Source: an uncultured Alphaproteobacteria bacterium (lineage in GTDB: Bacteria; Pseudomonadota; Alphaproteobacteria; GCA-2731375). Taken from it: DNA of 15,812 nt. Under the pieces are notes generated by a model, which worked only from the letters and a program-made list of their open reading frames with translations, ran no database searches and was not told where the DNA came from. Shown here in pieces: positions 1-7,502 of the stretch; position 1 is the first letter of the stretch; every line of letters starts with the position of its first letter. The stretch is taken from positions 1 through 15,812 of the forward strand of contig CAJWZI010000011.1 of NCBI GenBank assembly GCA_913049615.1. The letters run 5' to 3'. A program made the position numbers and the translations under genes.

Positions 1-1
1 C

Positions 2-865
2 CCCGGTGAAACGCTTGGCTTGGTGGGCGAATCGGGTTGTGGCAAGTCGACGACGGCGCGATCTGTCATGCAACTGCCTGTGCCTACCTCAGGAAAGGTC
101 ATCTTGAACGGGGTGGATCTAACGACCTTGAGTGGTGAGGAACTACGCAGGCACCGGCGGGATTTCCAGATCATTTTTCAGGATCCCATTTCCTCTCTGA
201 ACCCCAGACGCAAGGTGTCCGACATTGTTGAGATGCCGATGGTGGTCATGAAGATTGGCACGCCTGAGGAACGGGCAGCCCGCGTGCGAGAGGTTTTGAC
301 GGCTGTTGGCCTGGACCCAGATACGGCCTTGGATCGCCGCCCGTTTCAGTTTTCCGGCGGGCAGTGCCAGCGTATTTCTATCGCTCGAGCGCTGGTATCG
401 GAACCGTCTATGTTAATCTGTGACGAACCCGTTTCGGCCCTGGATGTTTCGATCCAGGCGCAGATCATTAATCTGCTGCAGGACATGAAGGAACGCTACA
501 ATCTGACCATGCTGTTCATTTCCCACGATCTGTCCGTGGTGAAGGTAGTCTGTGACCGGGTAGCGGTAATGTACCTTGGGCGCATTTGCGAATTGGCGGA
601 TAGCGATGCGCTCTACAAATTTCCAGCCCACCCTTATACGGCGGCGTTATTGAGCGCCATCCCAGAGGCCGACCCTGACCGGCCGCCGCAGCCCATCGCC
701 ATGATGGATGGTGAATTACCCTCAGCCACCAATCCACCACCGGGTTGTCGTTTCCACACCCGGTGCCCCCGAGCGCAAAAAATCTGTACCGAGGTGGTGC
801 CGACCATGGGCGAGATCGCAGACCGCCATAAAGTGGCCTGTCACTTTCCTCTCTCTGACGATTAA
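2..865 (+). CDS. Dipeptide/oligopeptide ABC transporter ATP-binding protein, OppF/DppF type (5' end outside window)
   Basis: This cytoplasmic ATPase powers a peptide-type importer. The reading frame is open from base 2, so the true start lies upstream, and 287 residues are visible. The ABC motifs occur in order: Walker A GESGCGKS near the visible start, Q-loop IIFQDPISSLNP, signature FSGGQCQRISIARAL, Walker B MLICDEPVSALD, and H-loop FISHDLSVV. A C-terminal oligopeptide-transporter region follows (HPYTAALLSAIPEADP, then GCRFHTRCP with its paired cysteines), which is typical of OppD/OppF and DppD/DppF. The linker between the two halves and the PISSLNPR segment favour the F-type subunit. One oddity is that the signature reads SGGQCQR, where the usual residue after Q is R. 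The gene converges with the permease and binding-protein genes at 875-4309, which probably encode its partners; the paired D-type ATPase is expected just upstream. Family assignment is secure; the substrate is unknown. Confidence 0.95.
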   Translation, partial: PGETLGLVGESGCGKSTTARSVMQLPVPTSGKVILNGVDLTTLSGEELRRHRRDFQIIFQDPISSLNPRRKVSDIVEMPMVVMKIGTPEERAARVREVLTAVGLDPDTALDRRPFQFSGGQCQRISIARALVSEPSMLICDEPVSALDVSIQAQIINLLQDMKERYNLTMLFISHDLSVVKVVCDRVAVMYLGRICELADSDALYKFPAHPYTAALLSAIPEADPDRPPQPIAMMDGELPSATNPPPGCRFHTRCPRAQKICTEVVPTMGEIADRHKVACHFPLSDD

Positions 866-888
866 AGCGCGTTCTTAAAGGGCGCTTT
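864..888. terminator. Possible bidirectional terminator between convergent genes
   Basis: A perfect 7-bp inverted repeat (AAAGCGC ... GCGCTTT) with an 11-base loop lies where the ATPase gene ends (865) and the dppC-like gene ends (875). It overlaps both stop codons. Neither side has a clear run of T; the A/T-rich arm ends give only a weak tail. The position supports a shared terminator, but the sequence alone is marginal. Confidence 0.35.
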
Positions 889-1786
889 CCCGCAGATCTG
901 CCAGCTTGCTGCGCAGAGCATCGCCGACCAGATTAAAGGATAACACGGTAAGGAACATCACCGTCGCGGGGATGAAGCTTATATGCGGCGTCTCGCCAAG
1001 CGACTCCCGGCCCTCGGCAATCATGCCGCCCCAACTGGGCGTAGGTGACGCCACGGATAGGCCAAGAAAGCTAAGTGCCCCTTCCACTACAATGGCGAAG
1101 GCAACCACGACCAGTGCATAAGCCGCCACCGGCAACACCACGTTCGGCAATATTTCCAGACAGATAATCCGAACATCCCGTGCGCCCATGGCCTTGGCGG
1201 CCACGACGAATTCGCGTTGCGCAAAATTCAGGGTATTAGCGCGGCTGACCCGGGCGAATGCCGGGATCAACAGAAAACCCAAACTGACACTGACAACCGT
1301 AAGACTACCGCCAAATACGACCGAGGCTAAAAGTAGGATAACTAGGGCTGGCAGTGCCAATAGTGTATCCAGACCGAGGGTAATCGCGCTTTCCACCCAG
1401 CCCCGGTAATATCCGGCCAGTAGCCCAATCATTAGGCCGAAGAACATGCCGATAGCCGTAGCCACTAACCCCACGGTCAAGGAGACGCGTGCACCGAATA
1501 GAATTCTCGAAAGTACATCACGACCCAGCAAATCAGTACCTAGAGGGTGATTTTTGATTTCCCAAGGCGGCGCACTGATGGCGCTGAAGTCGCCTTCGTC
1601 TCTGGGTTGCAAGGGCAACAAATCCGTGAAGACGGCGCAAAATGCGATGAAGCACAACCAGACCACTGGCGCCCAGAAAAAAAGACCGTAACGACCGCGC
1701 CGGCGTGCCAACGCTTTCGCGGTCTGGTTTTCCTGTTCCAGGTTAGTGTCCTGACCCACCCTGTCTTCCGTGGCGACTCTAGCCAT
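875..1786 (-). CDS. Dipeptide/oligopeptide ABC transporter permease, DppC type
   Basis: This is an inner-membrane permease subunit of a peptide-type ABC importer and the usual partner of a DppB-type permease. The N-terminus is a hydrophilic cytoplasmic tail, followed by a first membrane segment (FFWAPVVWLCFIAFCAVF). The DppC-like LGTDLLGRDVLSRILFGAR motif and several more membrane segments come next. The ATPase-coupling EAA-type loop (AAKAMGARDVRIICLEILPN) precedes the family-typical ALSFLGLSVASPTPSWGGM. I chose the ATG at 1786 (303 residues). It overlaps the end of the upstream permease gene by 8 bases (ATGGCTAG), a typical translational-coupling arrangement, whereas an ATG at 1825 would overlap by 47. 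It is the last gene of a leftward set of binding protein, DppB and DppC. Confidence 0.93.
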   Translation of the reverse strand: MARVATEDRVGQDTNLEQENQTAKALARRRGRYGLFFWAPVVWLCFIAFCAVFTDLLPLQPRDEGDFSAISAPPWEIKNHPLGTDLLGRDVLSRILFGARVSLTVGLVATAIGMFFGLMIGLLAGYYRGWVESAITLGLDTLLALPALVILLLASVVFGGSLTVVSVSLGFLLIPAFARVSRANTLNFAQREFVVAAKAMGARDVRIICLEILPNVVLPVAAYALVVVAFAIVVEGALSFLGLSVASPTPSWGGMIAEGRESLGETPHISFIPATVMFLTVLSFNLVGDALRSKLADLRESAL

Positions 1787-2732
1787 GGGCTCTAGCTGTT
1801 CTGACACGTGGGTCAAGCAGGGCATAACAAATGTCTACGGTGAAATTAATCACTACATAGGCTAACGCGATTAGAGTAATGCAGCCTTGAATGATCATAA
1901 AGTCGCGGGCAAAAATTGAGCCTATCAAAAGACGCCCCACGCCTGGCAGGGCAAAAATTGATTCAATAATAATTGATCCACCAATCAGTGCGCCGACTTG
2001 TAGGCCTAGTAGCGTAATCAGCGAGAATGACGAGGGACGCATCGCATGGACCCATAAAATCCTATGTACTGGCATGCCCTTGGCCCGTGCCATGGATATG
2101 TAGTCTTCCTGCAATACGCCAATCATGTCCGAGCGTAGGACGCGGGTCAGCACCGTCCATTCCGCCAGAGCAAAACTCAAGGACGGCAGGATGAAATTCC
2201 TCACGTTATCCCACAAGCCTTCGGATATAGGTTCGTAACCGGTCACCGGCAACCAATGCAGCCATAGACCAAAAACGTAGATTAGGATGATAGCCATTAA
2301 AAAATTGGGAATGGAGAGGCAGAAAAAGCCTGTTACAGCTACCACTCGGTCGAACCGGCTGTTGTTACGGAGGGCGCTAATTACGCCTAGGGGCACCGCT
2401 AACAACAGAGCGATGATCTGCGCAATTATCACCAGCTCTAGCGATACAGGAAATCGGCTCATGATTGCTTCCAGCACCGGCTCGCCGGTGCGATAGGAGT
2501 GGCCCCAATCTCCCGTTACGACCCCGCCTAACCATTCGATATAACGCAGTAGTACCGGACGATTTAGGCCAAGATCCTCGCGGATCGCTTGAACATCTTC
2601 CTCTGAAGCGTCAAGCCCGGCGATATCGTAAGCGATATCGCCGGGCAGAACGTTGACCAGCATGAACGTCAGGAGAGTGACAGAAAATAGAACTGCCAAC
2701 AAATGGCCCAATCGGGCCGTAAGATACCTCAT
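1779..2732 (-). CDS. Dipeptide/oligopeptide ABC transporter permease, DppB type
   Basis: This inner-membrane permease has 317 residues, the usual length for DppB/OppB. It opens with a membrane segment (residues about 8-29) and the family-typical short motif VLPGD. A periplasmic stretch containing GDWGHSYRTGEPV follows, then further membrane segments and the cytoplasmic EAA-type loop (ARAKGMPVHRILWVHAMRP), which docks on the ATPase. The conserved ESIFALPGVGRLL region and the C-terminal DPRVR complete the pattern. The start lies 44 bases after the binding-protein gene, without a strong ribosome binding site. The stop overlaps the start of the next permease by 8 bases. A perfect 14-bp inverted repeat falls within codons about 30-40. 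With its neighbours the protein forms the membrane channel of a peptide-type importer. Confidence 0.94.
   Translation of the reverse strand: MRYLTARLGHLLAVLFSVTLLTFMLVNVLPGDIAYDIAGLDASEEDVQAIREDLGLNRPVLLRYIEWLGGVVTGDWGHSYRTGEPVLEAIMSRFPVSLELVIIAQIIALLLAVPLGVISALRNNSRFDRVVAVTGFFCLSIPNFLMAIILIYVFGLWLHWLPVTGYEPISEGLWDNVRNFILPSLSFALAEWTVLTRVLRSDMIGVLQEDYISMARAKGMPVHRILWVHAMRPSSFSLITLLGLQVGALIGGSIIIESIFALPGVGRLLIGSIFARDFMIIQGCITLIALAYVVINFTVDICYALLDPRVRTARAHG
2615..2646 (-). repeat. Perfect 14-bp inverted repeat (hairpin) inside the dppB-like gene
   Basis: The arm GCCCGGCGATATCG is followed by a 4-base loop (TAAG on the + strand, CUUA in the mRNA) and its exact reverse complement. The hairpin lies in the coding region about 90 bases after the start of the permease gene and encodes a PGDIAYDIAG stretch in which DIA appears twice. 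In the mRNA it would form a very stable stem. It has no U-run, so it is not an ordinary intrinsic terminator. It could slow translation or set a processing point that gives more binding-protein mRNA than permease mRNA. The repeat is certain; its function is inferred. Confidence 0.6.
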
Positions 2733-2776
2733 GGGCTACGACGTTCGCTCTGGACGCTTAGTTACTGTCAGTTCGC

Positions 2777-4309
2777 CTAGCCATTGTCCTTCCAAAGATA
2801 CCAGACATAAGGAGTGCCATAGGAGAAGCCCCGCATACCTTTTACGTTTGGTTGCATGATTATGAAGTAATTATTTTTTGCGCCAAACGCCATGTTACTA
2901 GTCTTATTGATGTATGCAGCCATTTTGCATTGCATCAGTTTACGGGTCTTTTCGTCTTTCGCCATCCGCATCCCTAGCGACAGTTTGTCCAACATAGGCG
3001 TCTTGTGGCGGGTGATGTTGTAGGGACTCTTTGAAAAGGAGAGACCAAATAGTTGCGGGCCAACATCAACCGAGTCCGCTATTCGCCAACCACTCATCAT
3101 GTAATTGTTGGTGAAAACCCGCTTGACCAAGATATTTTGATCAACCGGCAACAGCTCTAATTCCATGCCGGCCTTCTTCAATAATTGCTGGTTGATCTCA
3201 CCATATTCACGTCCGCGTGGCGTAGTCGTATGGATCATCTGCAGCTTAATTGGTTTGCCGTATTGTTTAACCAACGCCTTGGCTTTTTCGATGCTGTGGT
3301 GTGGGTAGTTTACGTCACCACAGTCAAACGGCATCGGGTGCTCAGAAAATGGCCGGGTATTCTTCCACAAGACGGCGTTGACCGCCTTTTGGTTCATCGC
3401 ATGCCGCACAGCCTGCCGCACAATTTCGCTGTCGAGGGGTGGTTTGCTGGCATTTAGCAAGAACAACCCTCCTCCGCTTCCAGATTGCTCGTAGACGACG
3501 ACGGACTTGTCCTTTCGTGCACTGACGATGGAACTGCCCCGGTCAGTCCAGATAAGGTCGACATCACCGGCTTTCAGGCTTTGATATCGGGTCTGCGGAT
3601 CAGGCAGAATACGATAAATGATTTTGTCCAGATGGATTTTGTCCTTATCCCAATAATTTGGGTTCTTAGTTACGATTACGCGGTCGCCGCCGCGCCATTC
3701 CTGAAAAATATAAGGTCCGGTGCCGATGGGATGCCGGTTCTGCTTGCCAGCTACTGTCTGTTCTGGTGACTCGATAAGCGAACCCATGTCGCGGCCGGCC
3801 ATTGCCGGGAGAAACCCCTGCCAGGGATGGACTAGGTTGAAGCGGACGGTATGAGTGTCTACTACTTCGGCATTCTTAATGGCGGTGATGAAACCCCGAG
3901 AGCGCGATTTGTTTTTGGGATCCAGAATTCGGTTCAAATGTTGTGCGACGTCTGAGGCCTCAAAATCTGAACCATCATGGAATTTCACTCCCTGTCTCAG
4001 CTTGATGGTCCAGGTTTTGCCGTCGCTGCTGTTGGTCCAAGATGTGGCCAGGTGCGGTGCATAATTCAGATCTGGCGTGTACATTATCAACGGTTCTTCG
4101 AGCGCGCCGGCGACGGTGCGTCCTGATATGCCGTAGACACCGCCCTTCACTGTGTCAAATCCGCGTACGTCTGTTTCCAAGCCGACAGTTAGCGTGCCAC
4201 CTTTTGTGGGACCGGCTTGCGCTATGCCGGCGATGCCGGCGACGGAGGCCGCTAGGACAAGAGCAGTCCCGCGACGTAGGTATGTGGATACAAGATCTCT
4301 TTTTGACAT
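2777..4309 (-). CDS. Periplasmic peptide-type substrate-binding protein (SBP family 5)
   Basis: This protein captures the substrate in the periplasm and delivers it to the DppB/DppC-type channel. It has 510 residues, normal for SBP_bac_5. Residues 1-32 form a secretion signal: a basic start with RR at 12-13, a hydrophobic core LVLAASVAGIAGIA, and a likely cleavage after AQA. The mature part shows family hallmarks: GGTLTVGLETDVRGFD, an ATSWTNSSDGKTWTIKLRQG segment, GVKFHDGSDFEASDV, HPIGTGPYIFQEW, and NPNYWDKDKIHLDKI. The ATG at 4309 has a good ribosome binding site (GGGAG, 6 bases upstream). It is the first gene of the leftward importer set and is divergent from the CoA-transferase gene. The ligand cannot be read from the sequence; peptides, opines or other organic nitrogen compounds are all possible in this family. 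Confidence 0.94.
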   Translation of the reverse strand: MSKRDLVSTYLRRGTALVLAASVAGIAGIAQAGPTKGGTLTVGLETDVRGFDTVKGGVYGISGRTVAGALEEPLIMYTPDLNYAPHLATSWTNSSDGKTWTIKLRQGVKFHDGSDFEASDVAQHLNRILDPKNKSRSRGFITAIKNAEVVDTHTVRFNLVHPWQGFLPAMAGRDMGSLIESPEQTVAGKQNRHPIGTGPYIFQEWRGGDRVIVTKNPNYWDKDKIHLDKIIYRILPDPQTRYQSLKAGDVDLIWTDRGSSIVSARKDKSVVVYEQSGSGGGLFLLNASKPPLDSEIVRQAVRHAMNQKAVNAVLWKNTRPFSEHPMPFDCGDVNYPHHSIEKAKALVKQYGKPIKLQMIHTTTPRGREYGEINQQLLKKAGMELELLPVDQNILVKRVFTNNYMMSGWRIADSVDVGPQLFGLSFSKSPYNITRHKTPMLDKLSLGMRMAKDEKTRKLMQCKMAAYINKTSNMAFGAKNNYFIIMQPNVKGMRGFSYGTPYVWYLWKDNG

Positions 4310-4465
4310 GACAATCTCCCTGTCTCATTTGTTTTTGGATACTGCCGATTCTTCACAATTGATCAGCAAATATAGAGACTGGGAATATGATACGCTCCCG
4401 TTCGTCACGCGCAACAGGATTACATCAATAATTTTTTTCTTTGTTTTCATATGTGAGACTTTTGC
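4310..4465. promoter_or_regulatory. Divergent intergenic region, likely carries promoters for the importer and the CoA-transferase
   Basis: This 156-base A/T-rich space separates two genes that point away from each other, so promoters for both should lie here. I could not find a convincing -35/-10 pair. TTGATC at 4359 and TATGAT at 4386 are 21 bases apart, which is too far. No clear operator palindrome is visible. Confidence 0.4.
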
Positions 4466-5671
4466 ATGAACAGACCATTTGAAGGTATTAGTGTCGTTGA
4501 TCTAACCCGCGTGCTGGCGGGGCCTTATAGTACCTATCAATTGGCACTATTGGGCGCGGATGTTCTTCGGGTAGAGCAACCGGGAACCAGCGATTTCGTC
4601 CGTTTCCGCGGTGGCGATCCGGATTTGGCCGCGGCGGGGCTTGGGCCAGGATTTCTGGCCCAGAATGCCAATAAGCGATCAATTGCAATCAATTTAAAGG
4701 ATCCGCGCGGTAAGGATATCGTGCGCAGTCTATCTGCACGCGCTGATGTCTTGACGGAGAATTTCCGGCCCGGGGTCATGGAGCGGTTGGGATTGAGCGC
4801 GGAAAGCCTGATGGCTGAAAATCCCCGGCTGATTTATTGCGCCATATCCGGTTATGGGCAGGATGGTCCCATGGCACAGCGGCCCGCCTATGACCACGTG
4901 GTTCAGGCCGTTTCTGGTATGATGGTCATCAACAGCGATAATCGTGGTGAACCTTGGCGGATTGGGTTTCCCATAATCGACTATGTAGCCGGACAATCGG
5001 CAGCGTTTGCCATATCTTCGGCCCTTTTTCAGCGAGAGCGTACGGGACGAGGGCAAGTCATCGACGTGGCCATGTTGGACACAGCCGTTGCTATCATGGC
5101 ACCTGCCCTAGCTCCCTATTTGCAAGGCATCACGCCACCCTCGCGAACCGGCGGCCTGGCCGCTAGCGGCAGCCCATTTTCGGGAATGTTTGAAACCACC
5201 GAAGGCGTATTGGCATTAGCCGCCAATGCCCCGCCCCAGGCCCAGTCCGTGGCGCGGGAGATCGGCCGTGATGATTTGCTGGCGGATGTCAGGTTCAAGG
5301 AATGGGGACGCAATGACGATTACGTCACCCTGGTTCAGGAGGCGTTGTCAGCGGCCTTTGCTACTGCGACGGCGCTTGAATGGGAGGAGCGTCTAAGTGC
5401 TCTGGACGTGCCAGCGGGCAAGGTACGCGGGCCGGCTGAAATCATGGACAGTAAACAACTGGCCGCGCGGGACATGTTCCATACCATCGCGGATCGGCAG
5501 ACAGGTTGCGACTACCGCCTGCCAGGCGTGGGGTTCAAATTTAGCCATGACGGCTCTGCCGTTACTGATCCACCGCCGCGTTTGGGTCAGGATACAGACG
5601 CCGTGTTGTCTGATTTAGGGTATGATCCGGCTCAAATATCTGCCCTGCGGACCAGTTCGGTCGTGGCCTAA
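4466..5671 (+). CDS. CaiB/BaiF family (class III) CoA-transferase
   Basis: This cytoplasmic enzyme moves CoA between carboxylic acids. Its 401 residues match the family's usual length. The start shows the family pattern GISVVDLTRVLAGPYSTYQL followed by LGADVLRVEQPG. The catalytic aspartate, which forms the acyl-anhydride and CoA-thioester intermediate in this family, should be D172 in FPIIDYVAGQ. GRGQVIDVAMLD and a regular C-terminus (YDPAQISALRTS) follow. The ATG at 4466 fits the start of the conserved domain, although the ribosome binding site is weak. The gene is divergent from the importer genes. It stops exactly where a receiver-domain relic begins. The acid substrate is unknown; activation of a carboxylate before breakdown would fit the catabolic setting. 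Confidence 0.95.
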   Translation: MNRPFEGISVVDLTRVLAGPYSTYQLALLGADVLRVEQPGTSDFVRFRGGDPDLAAAGLGPGFLAQNANKRSIAINLKDPRGKDIVRSLSARADVLTENFRPGVMERLGLSAESLMAENPRLIYCAISGYGQDGPMAQRPAYDHVVQAVSGMMVINSDNRGEPWRIGFPIIDYVAGQSAAFAISSALFQRERTGRGQVIDVAMLDTAVAIMAPALAPYLQGITPPSRTGGLAASGSPFSGMFETTEGVLALAANAPPQAQSVAREIGRDDLLADVRFKEWGRNDDYVTLVQEALSAAFATATALEWEERLSALDVPAGKVRGPAEIMDSKQLAARDMFHTIADRQTGCDYRLPGVGFKFSHDGSAVTDPPPRLGQDTDAVLSDLGYDPAQISALRTSSVVA

Positions 5672-5830
5672 AAAACCGGATCTGAAGGTCCTCTATACCT
5701 CGGGCTACGCTCGGAATGTCAATGTCCAGCAGGGGAAGTTAAACGAGAGCATTGTGCTGTAGTAGAAGCCCTACAAACGAATGTCCTGGTCCGCCGCATT
5801 CGATTTGTATTGGACGATCTGGGCAAATAA
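5670..5830 (+). pseudogene. Relic: C-terminal end of a response-regulator receiver domain (probably of a hybrid histidine kinase)
   Basis: Read in the frame starting at 5670, the DNA encodes KKPDLKVLYTSGYARN, then VNVQQGKLNESIVL. These match the last part of receiver (REC) domains found at the end of hybrid sensor kinases, where the pattern is PDLKVLYTSGYARN.IV..G.L. Two consecutive TAG codons (5760-5765) follow, and then KPYKR, which carries the conserved Lys-Pro of the REC fold. After a frameshift near 5780 the sequence continues in another frame as LVRRIRFVLDDLGK with a stop at 5828-5830, a typical REC C-terminal helix and end. At least two nonsense codons and one frameshift show that it is dead. 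The first half of the domain and the kinase are absent, and the fragment abuts the CoA-transferase stop codon. Recognition is from memory of the family pattern. Confidence 0.75.
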
Positions 5831-5839
5831 TTTCAGGAT

Positions 5840-6204
5840 AGTCCGGCCGGTGGTAACGACAATATTCTTGTTGTTGGGTGCAAGAGGGTTGGAACATGCA
5901 AAAATTGGACGTTGATGTTTCGGCCCTGTCCGAGAATATTTATGGTCTGACCCTGTTGCGGGAATTGATGGAGAATGATGACCGCTCGTTGAAGGATCCC
6001 GCACCCCAAACAATGATCATGTCCCTGGGCGCATCTTCCGTCGATATCAGCATGCGTTGTTGGTGCAATTCGGGCGACTATTCGGAATTTCGATTTCATT
6101 TGAACAAGGCCGCCAAGGAAACCCTGGACATGGCTGGACTTTCCATTCCCTACCCACAATAGGATGTGCATTTGCACCAGGTTTCAGTCACATCCGGAGA
6201 CTAA
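5840..6204 (+). pseudogene. Relic: C-terminal part of an MscS-type small-conductance mechanosensitive channel
   Basis: The intact stretch 5896-6159 encodes the cytosolic C-terminal domain of an MscS-family channel: LRELMENDDRSLKDPAP, SLGASSVDISMRCWCNSGDY, and AAKETLDMAGLSIPYPQ. These align with the E. coli MscS pattern LGASSINFVVRVWSNSGD ... GISFPYPQ. A TAG at 6160-6162 follows PYPQ. In the same frame DVHLHQVSVTSGD continues to a TAA at 6202-6204. Many family members read PQRDVHL here, so the TAG most likely replaced an arginine codon. Upstream, pieces of the beta-domain (DNILVV, then a degraded VPN..VWN-like stretch around 5861-5895) are split between frames, and an in-frame TAA at 5854 blocks the reading frame. 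The pore-forming membrane helices are absent. A GTG at 5878 could start a 94-residue product, but it has no ribosome binding site. Confidence 0.8.
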
Positions 6205-7478
6205 TCGCGGCCGAGACGTTCTTCGAAATCCAACTGAATGGCACGTAGCTCCTCAATCGCCGCGCGGATGTCCGAGCTGTCAATTATGTTGACCTCCACC
6301 CGTTCGCCGGCTTGGTAAAGCCGATGCCGTCGTTCGATGTGGTCGCGGGAATGAAAATCCTCGACCTGGTAAACTTGCACCGGTCGGGCAAATCCCTTGG
6401 GCATAATTTGATCGGCTTCACGGCAATTCACCTGCTCGCCCACCAGGCTATGTGTTGCCTCATCAATCAAAATGGTGTCTGGCTCAGCCATGGCTTGTAA
6501 ACGGGCCGCCAGATTAACGGGGCTGCCCAGCACAGTGTAATCTAGCCGTTGCTCCGATCCGAAATTACCAACAGTACAATAACCGGTGGTTATACCCATG
6601 CGTACATGCAGTCCCCGGGATACACCTTGCTTTTGCCAATATTTTTGCAGTTCACTGACCCGCAACTGCATACGGATGGCCATTTCCAGACATTTCAGGG
6701 CGTCCTCAATTTCACCGTCGCTATCAGGATCGCCGAAAAAGATCAGAACAGCATCGCCAATAAATTTATCGATGGTACCGCCGCACTCCAACGCGATGGA
6801 CGCCATTTCCGAGAGGTAGGAGTTGATCACCACAGCAAGGCGTTCTGGCTCCAGGGTATCGCTAAGATCGGTGAACTGTACAATGTCGGAGAAAAATACG
6901 GTCAGGTTTTTCCGGGCATGTGCCTTGCTCTGTCCCGGCGCCTCAGAAAATATGCTTTGATAAATTTGCGGAGACAAATACTTCGCTAACTTCGTCGCTA
7001 GGTCTTCAAGCTGCCGACTCTTCTCTTCGATAATCTCGCGGTCCCGCAATTTCTCCTCAAGTAACGCCTCTCGCTCTTTCTTCAACTTCCATTCCGCAGT
7101 TCGATCGACGAATTGACCTTGAACCCCGTTGAGATAGGAAAAGGCCTCGTCCCTGGTGCGTGTAGACAGCAAGGAGTAAACGTGTTCGTCACCATTGACG
7201 GTGATGTGGACTTCCGGGATCAGAACTGATCCCTTCTCGGAAATATCGTTGACGAATTCTTCAATCTGTCCGCCAGGCACACCTAGCTGCTCTAACACGT
7301 GGGGGAAATAAACATTCGTCACATTGCCCAGAACAGGGAAGAAACTCTCGAAATTGCCGTTGACCTTTTGCACTTCCAGGGCATCATTCGCGAAATATGC
7401 GGCCGTGATGGCGTTTCGAAAATTGAAGAAGCTAAGATCGATGATATTGTGCTGGTTGAAAAATTCTTCAATCTTCAT
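6201..7478 (-). CDS. Class III adenylate/guanylate cyclase with N-terminal PAS-like sensor domain
   Basis: This enzyme probably converts ATP to cyclic AMP (or GTP to cyclic GMP) in response to a sensed signal. Of its 425 residues, about 20-125 look like a PAS domain (ending NGVQGQFVDRTAEWKLK). Residues 129-165 are a charged coiled-coil linker, and about 190-372 are the catalytic domain. The metal-binding aspartates are D198 (FFSDIVQFTDLSD) and D242 (DKFIGDAVLIFFGD). The base-contacting lysine is K238. Transition-state residues N322 and R326 lie in GSPVNLAARL. The second base-contacting position is T315, as in many bacterial adenylyl cyclases. All catalytic residues are present, so it should be active as a homodimer. 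No membrane segment is visible, so it is cytoplasmic. A short tail (376-425) of unknown role follows. It lies 24 bases after the NrtS-like gene, with an AGGA ribosome site, and likely forms an operon with it. Confidence 0.94.
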   Translation of the reverse strand: MKIEEFFNQHNIIDLSFFNFRNAITAAYFANDALEVQKVNGNFESFFPVLGNVTNVYFPHVLEQLGVPGGQIEEFVNDISEKGSVLIPEVHITVNGDEHVYSLLSTRTRDEAFSYLNGVQGQFVDRTAEWKLKKEREALLEEKLRDREIIEEKSRQLEDLATKLAKYLSPQIYQSIFSEAPGQSKAHARKNLTVFFSDIVQFTDLSDTLEPERLAVVINSYLSEMASIALECGGTIDKFIGDAVLIFFGDPDSDGEIEDALKCLEMAIRMQLRVSELQKYWQKQGVSRGLHVRMGITTGYCTVGNFGSEQRLDYTVLGSPVNLAARLQAMAEPDTILIDEATHSLVGEQVNCREADQIMPKGFARPVQVYQVEDFHSRDHIERRHRLYQAGERVEVNIIDSSDIRAAIEELRAIQLDFEERLGRD

Positions 7479-7502
7479 GACGTCCTATCCACATGGCACG
7501 AT

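Noticed and set aside
1787..1825. Longer start for the DppC-type permease at 1825
   Set aside because: It would overlap the upstream permease gene by 47 bases; the ATG at 1786 gives an 8-base overlap typical of coupled genes and still includes all conserved parts.
4359..4391. TTGATC/TATGAT as a sigma-70 promoter for the CoA-transferase
   Set aside because: Spacing of 21 bases is outside the normal 16-18 range, so it is not called.
6160..6162. TAG in the MscS fragment as a recoded (read-through) codon
   Set aside because: Upstream frameshifts, an in-frame TAA and loss of the membrane domain show a dead gene, so recoding is unnecessary.
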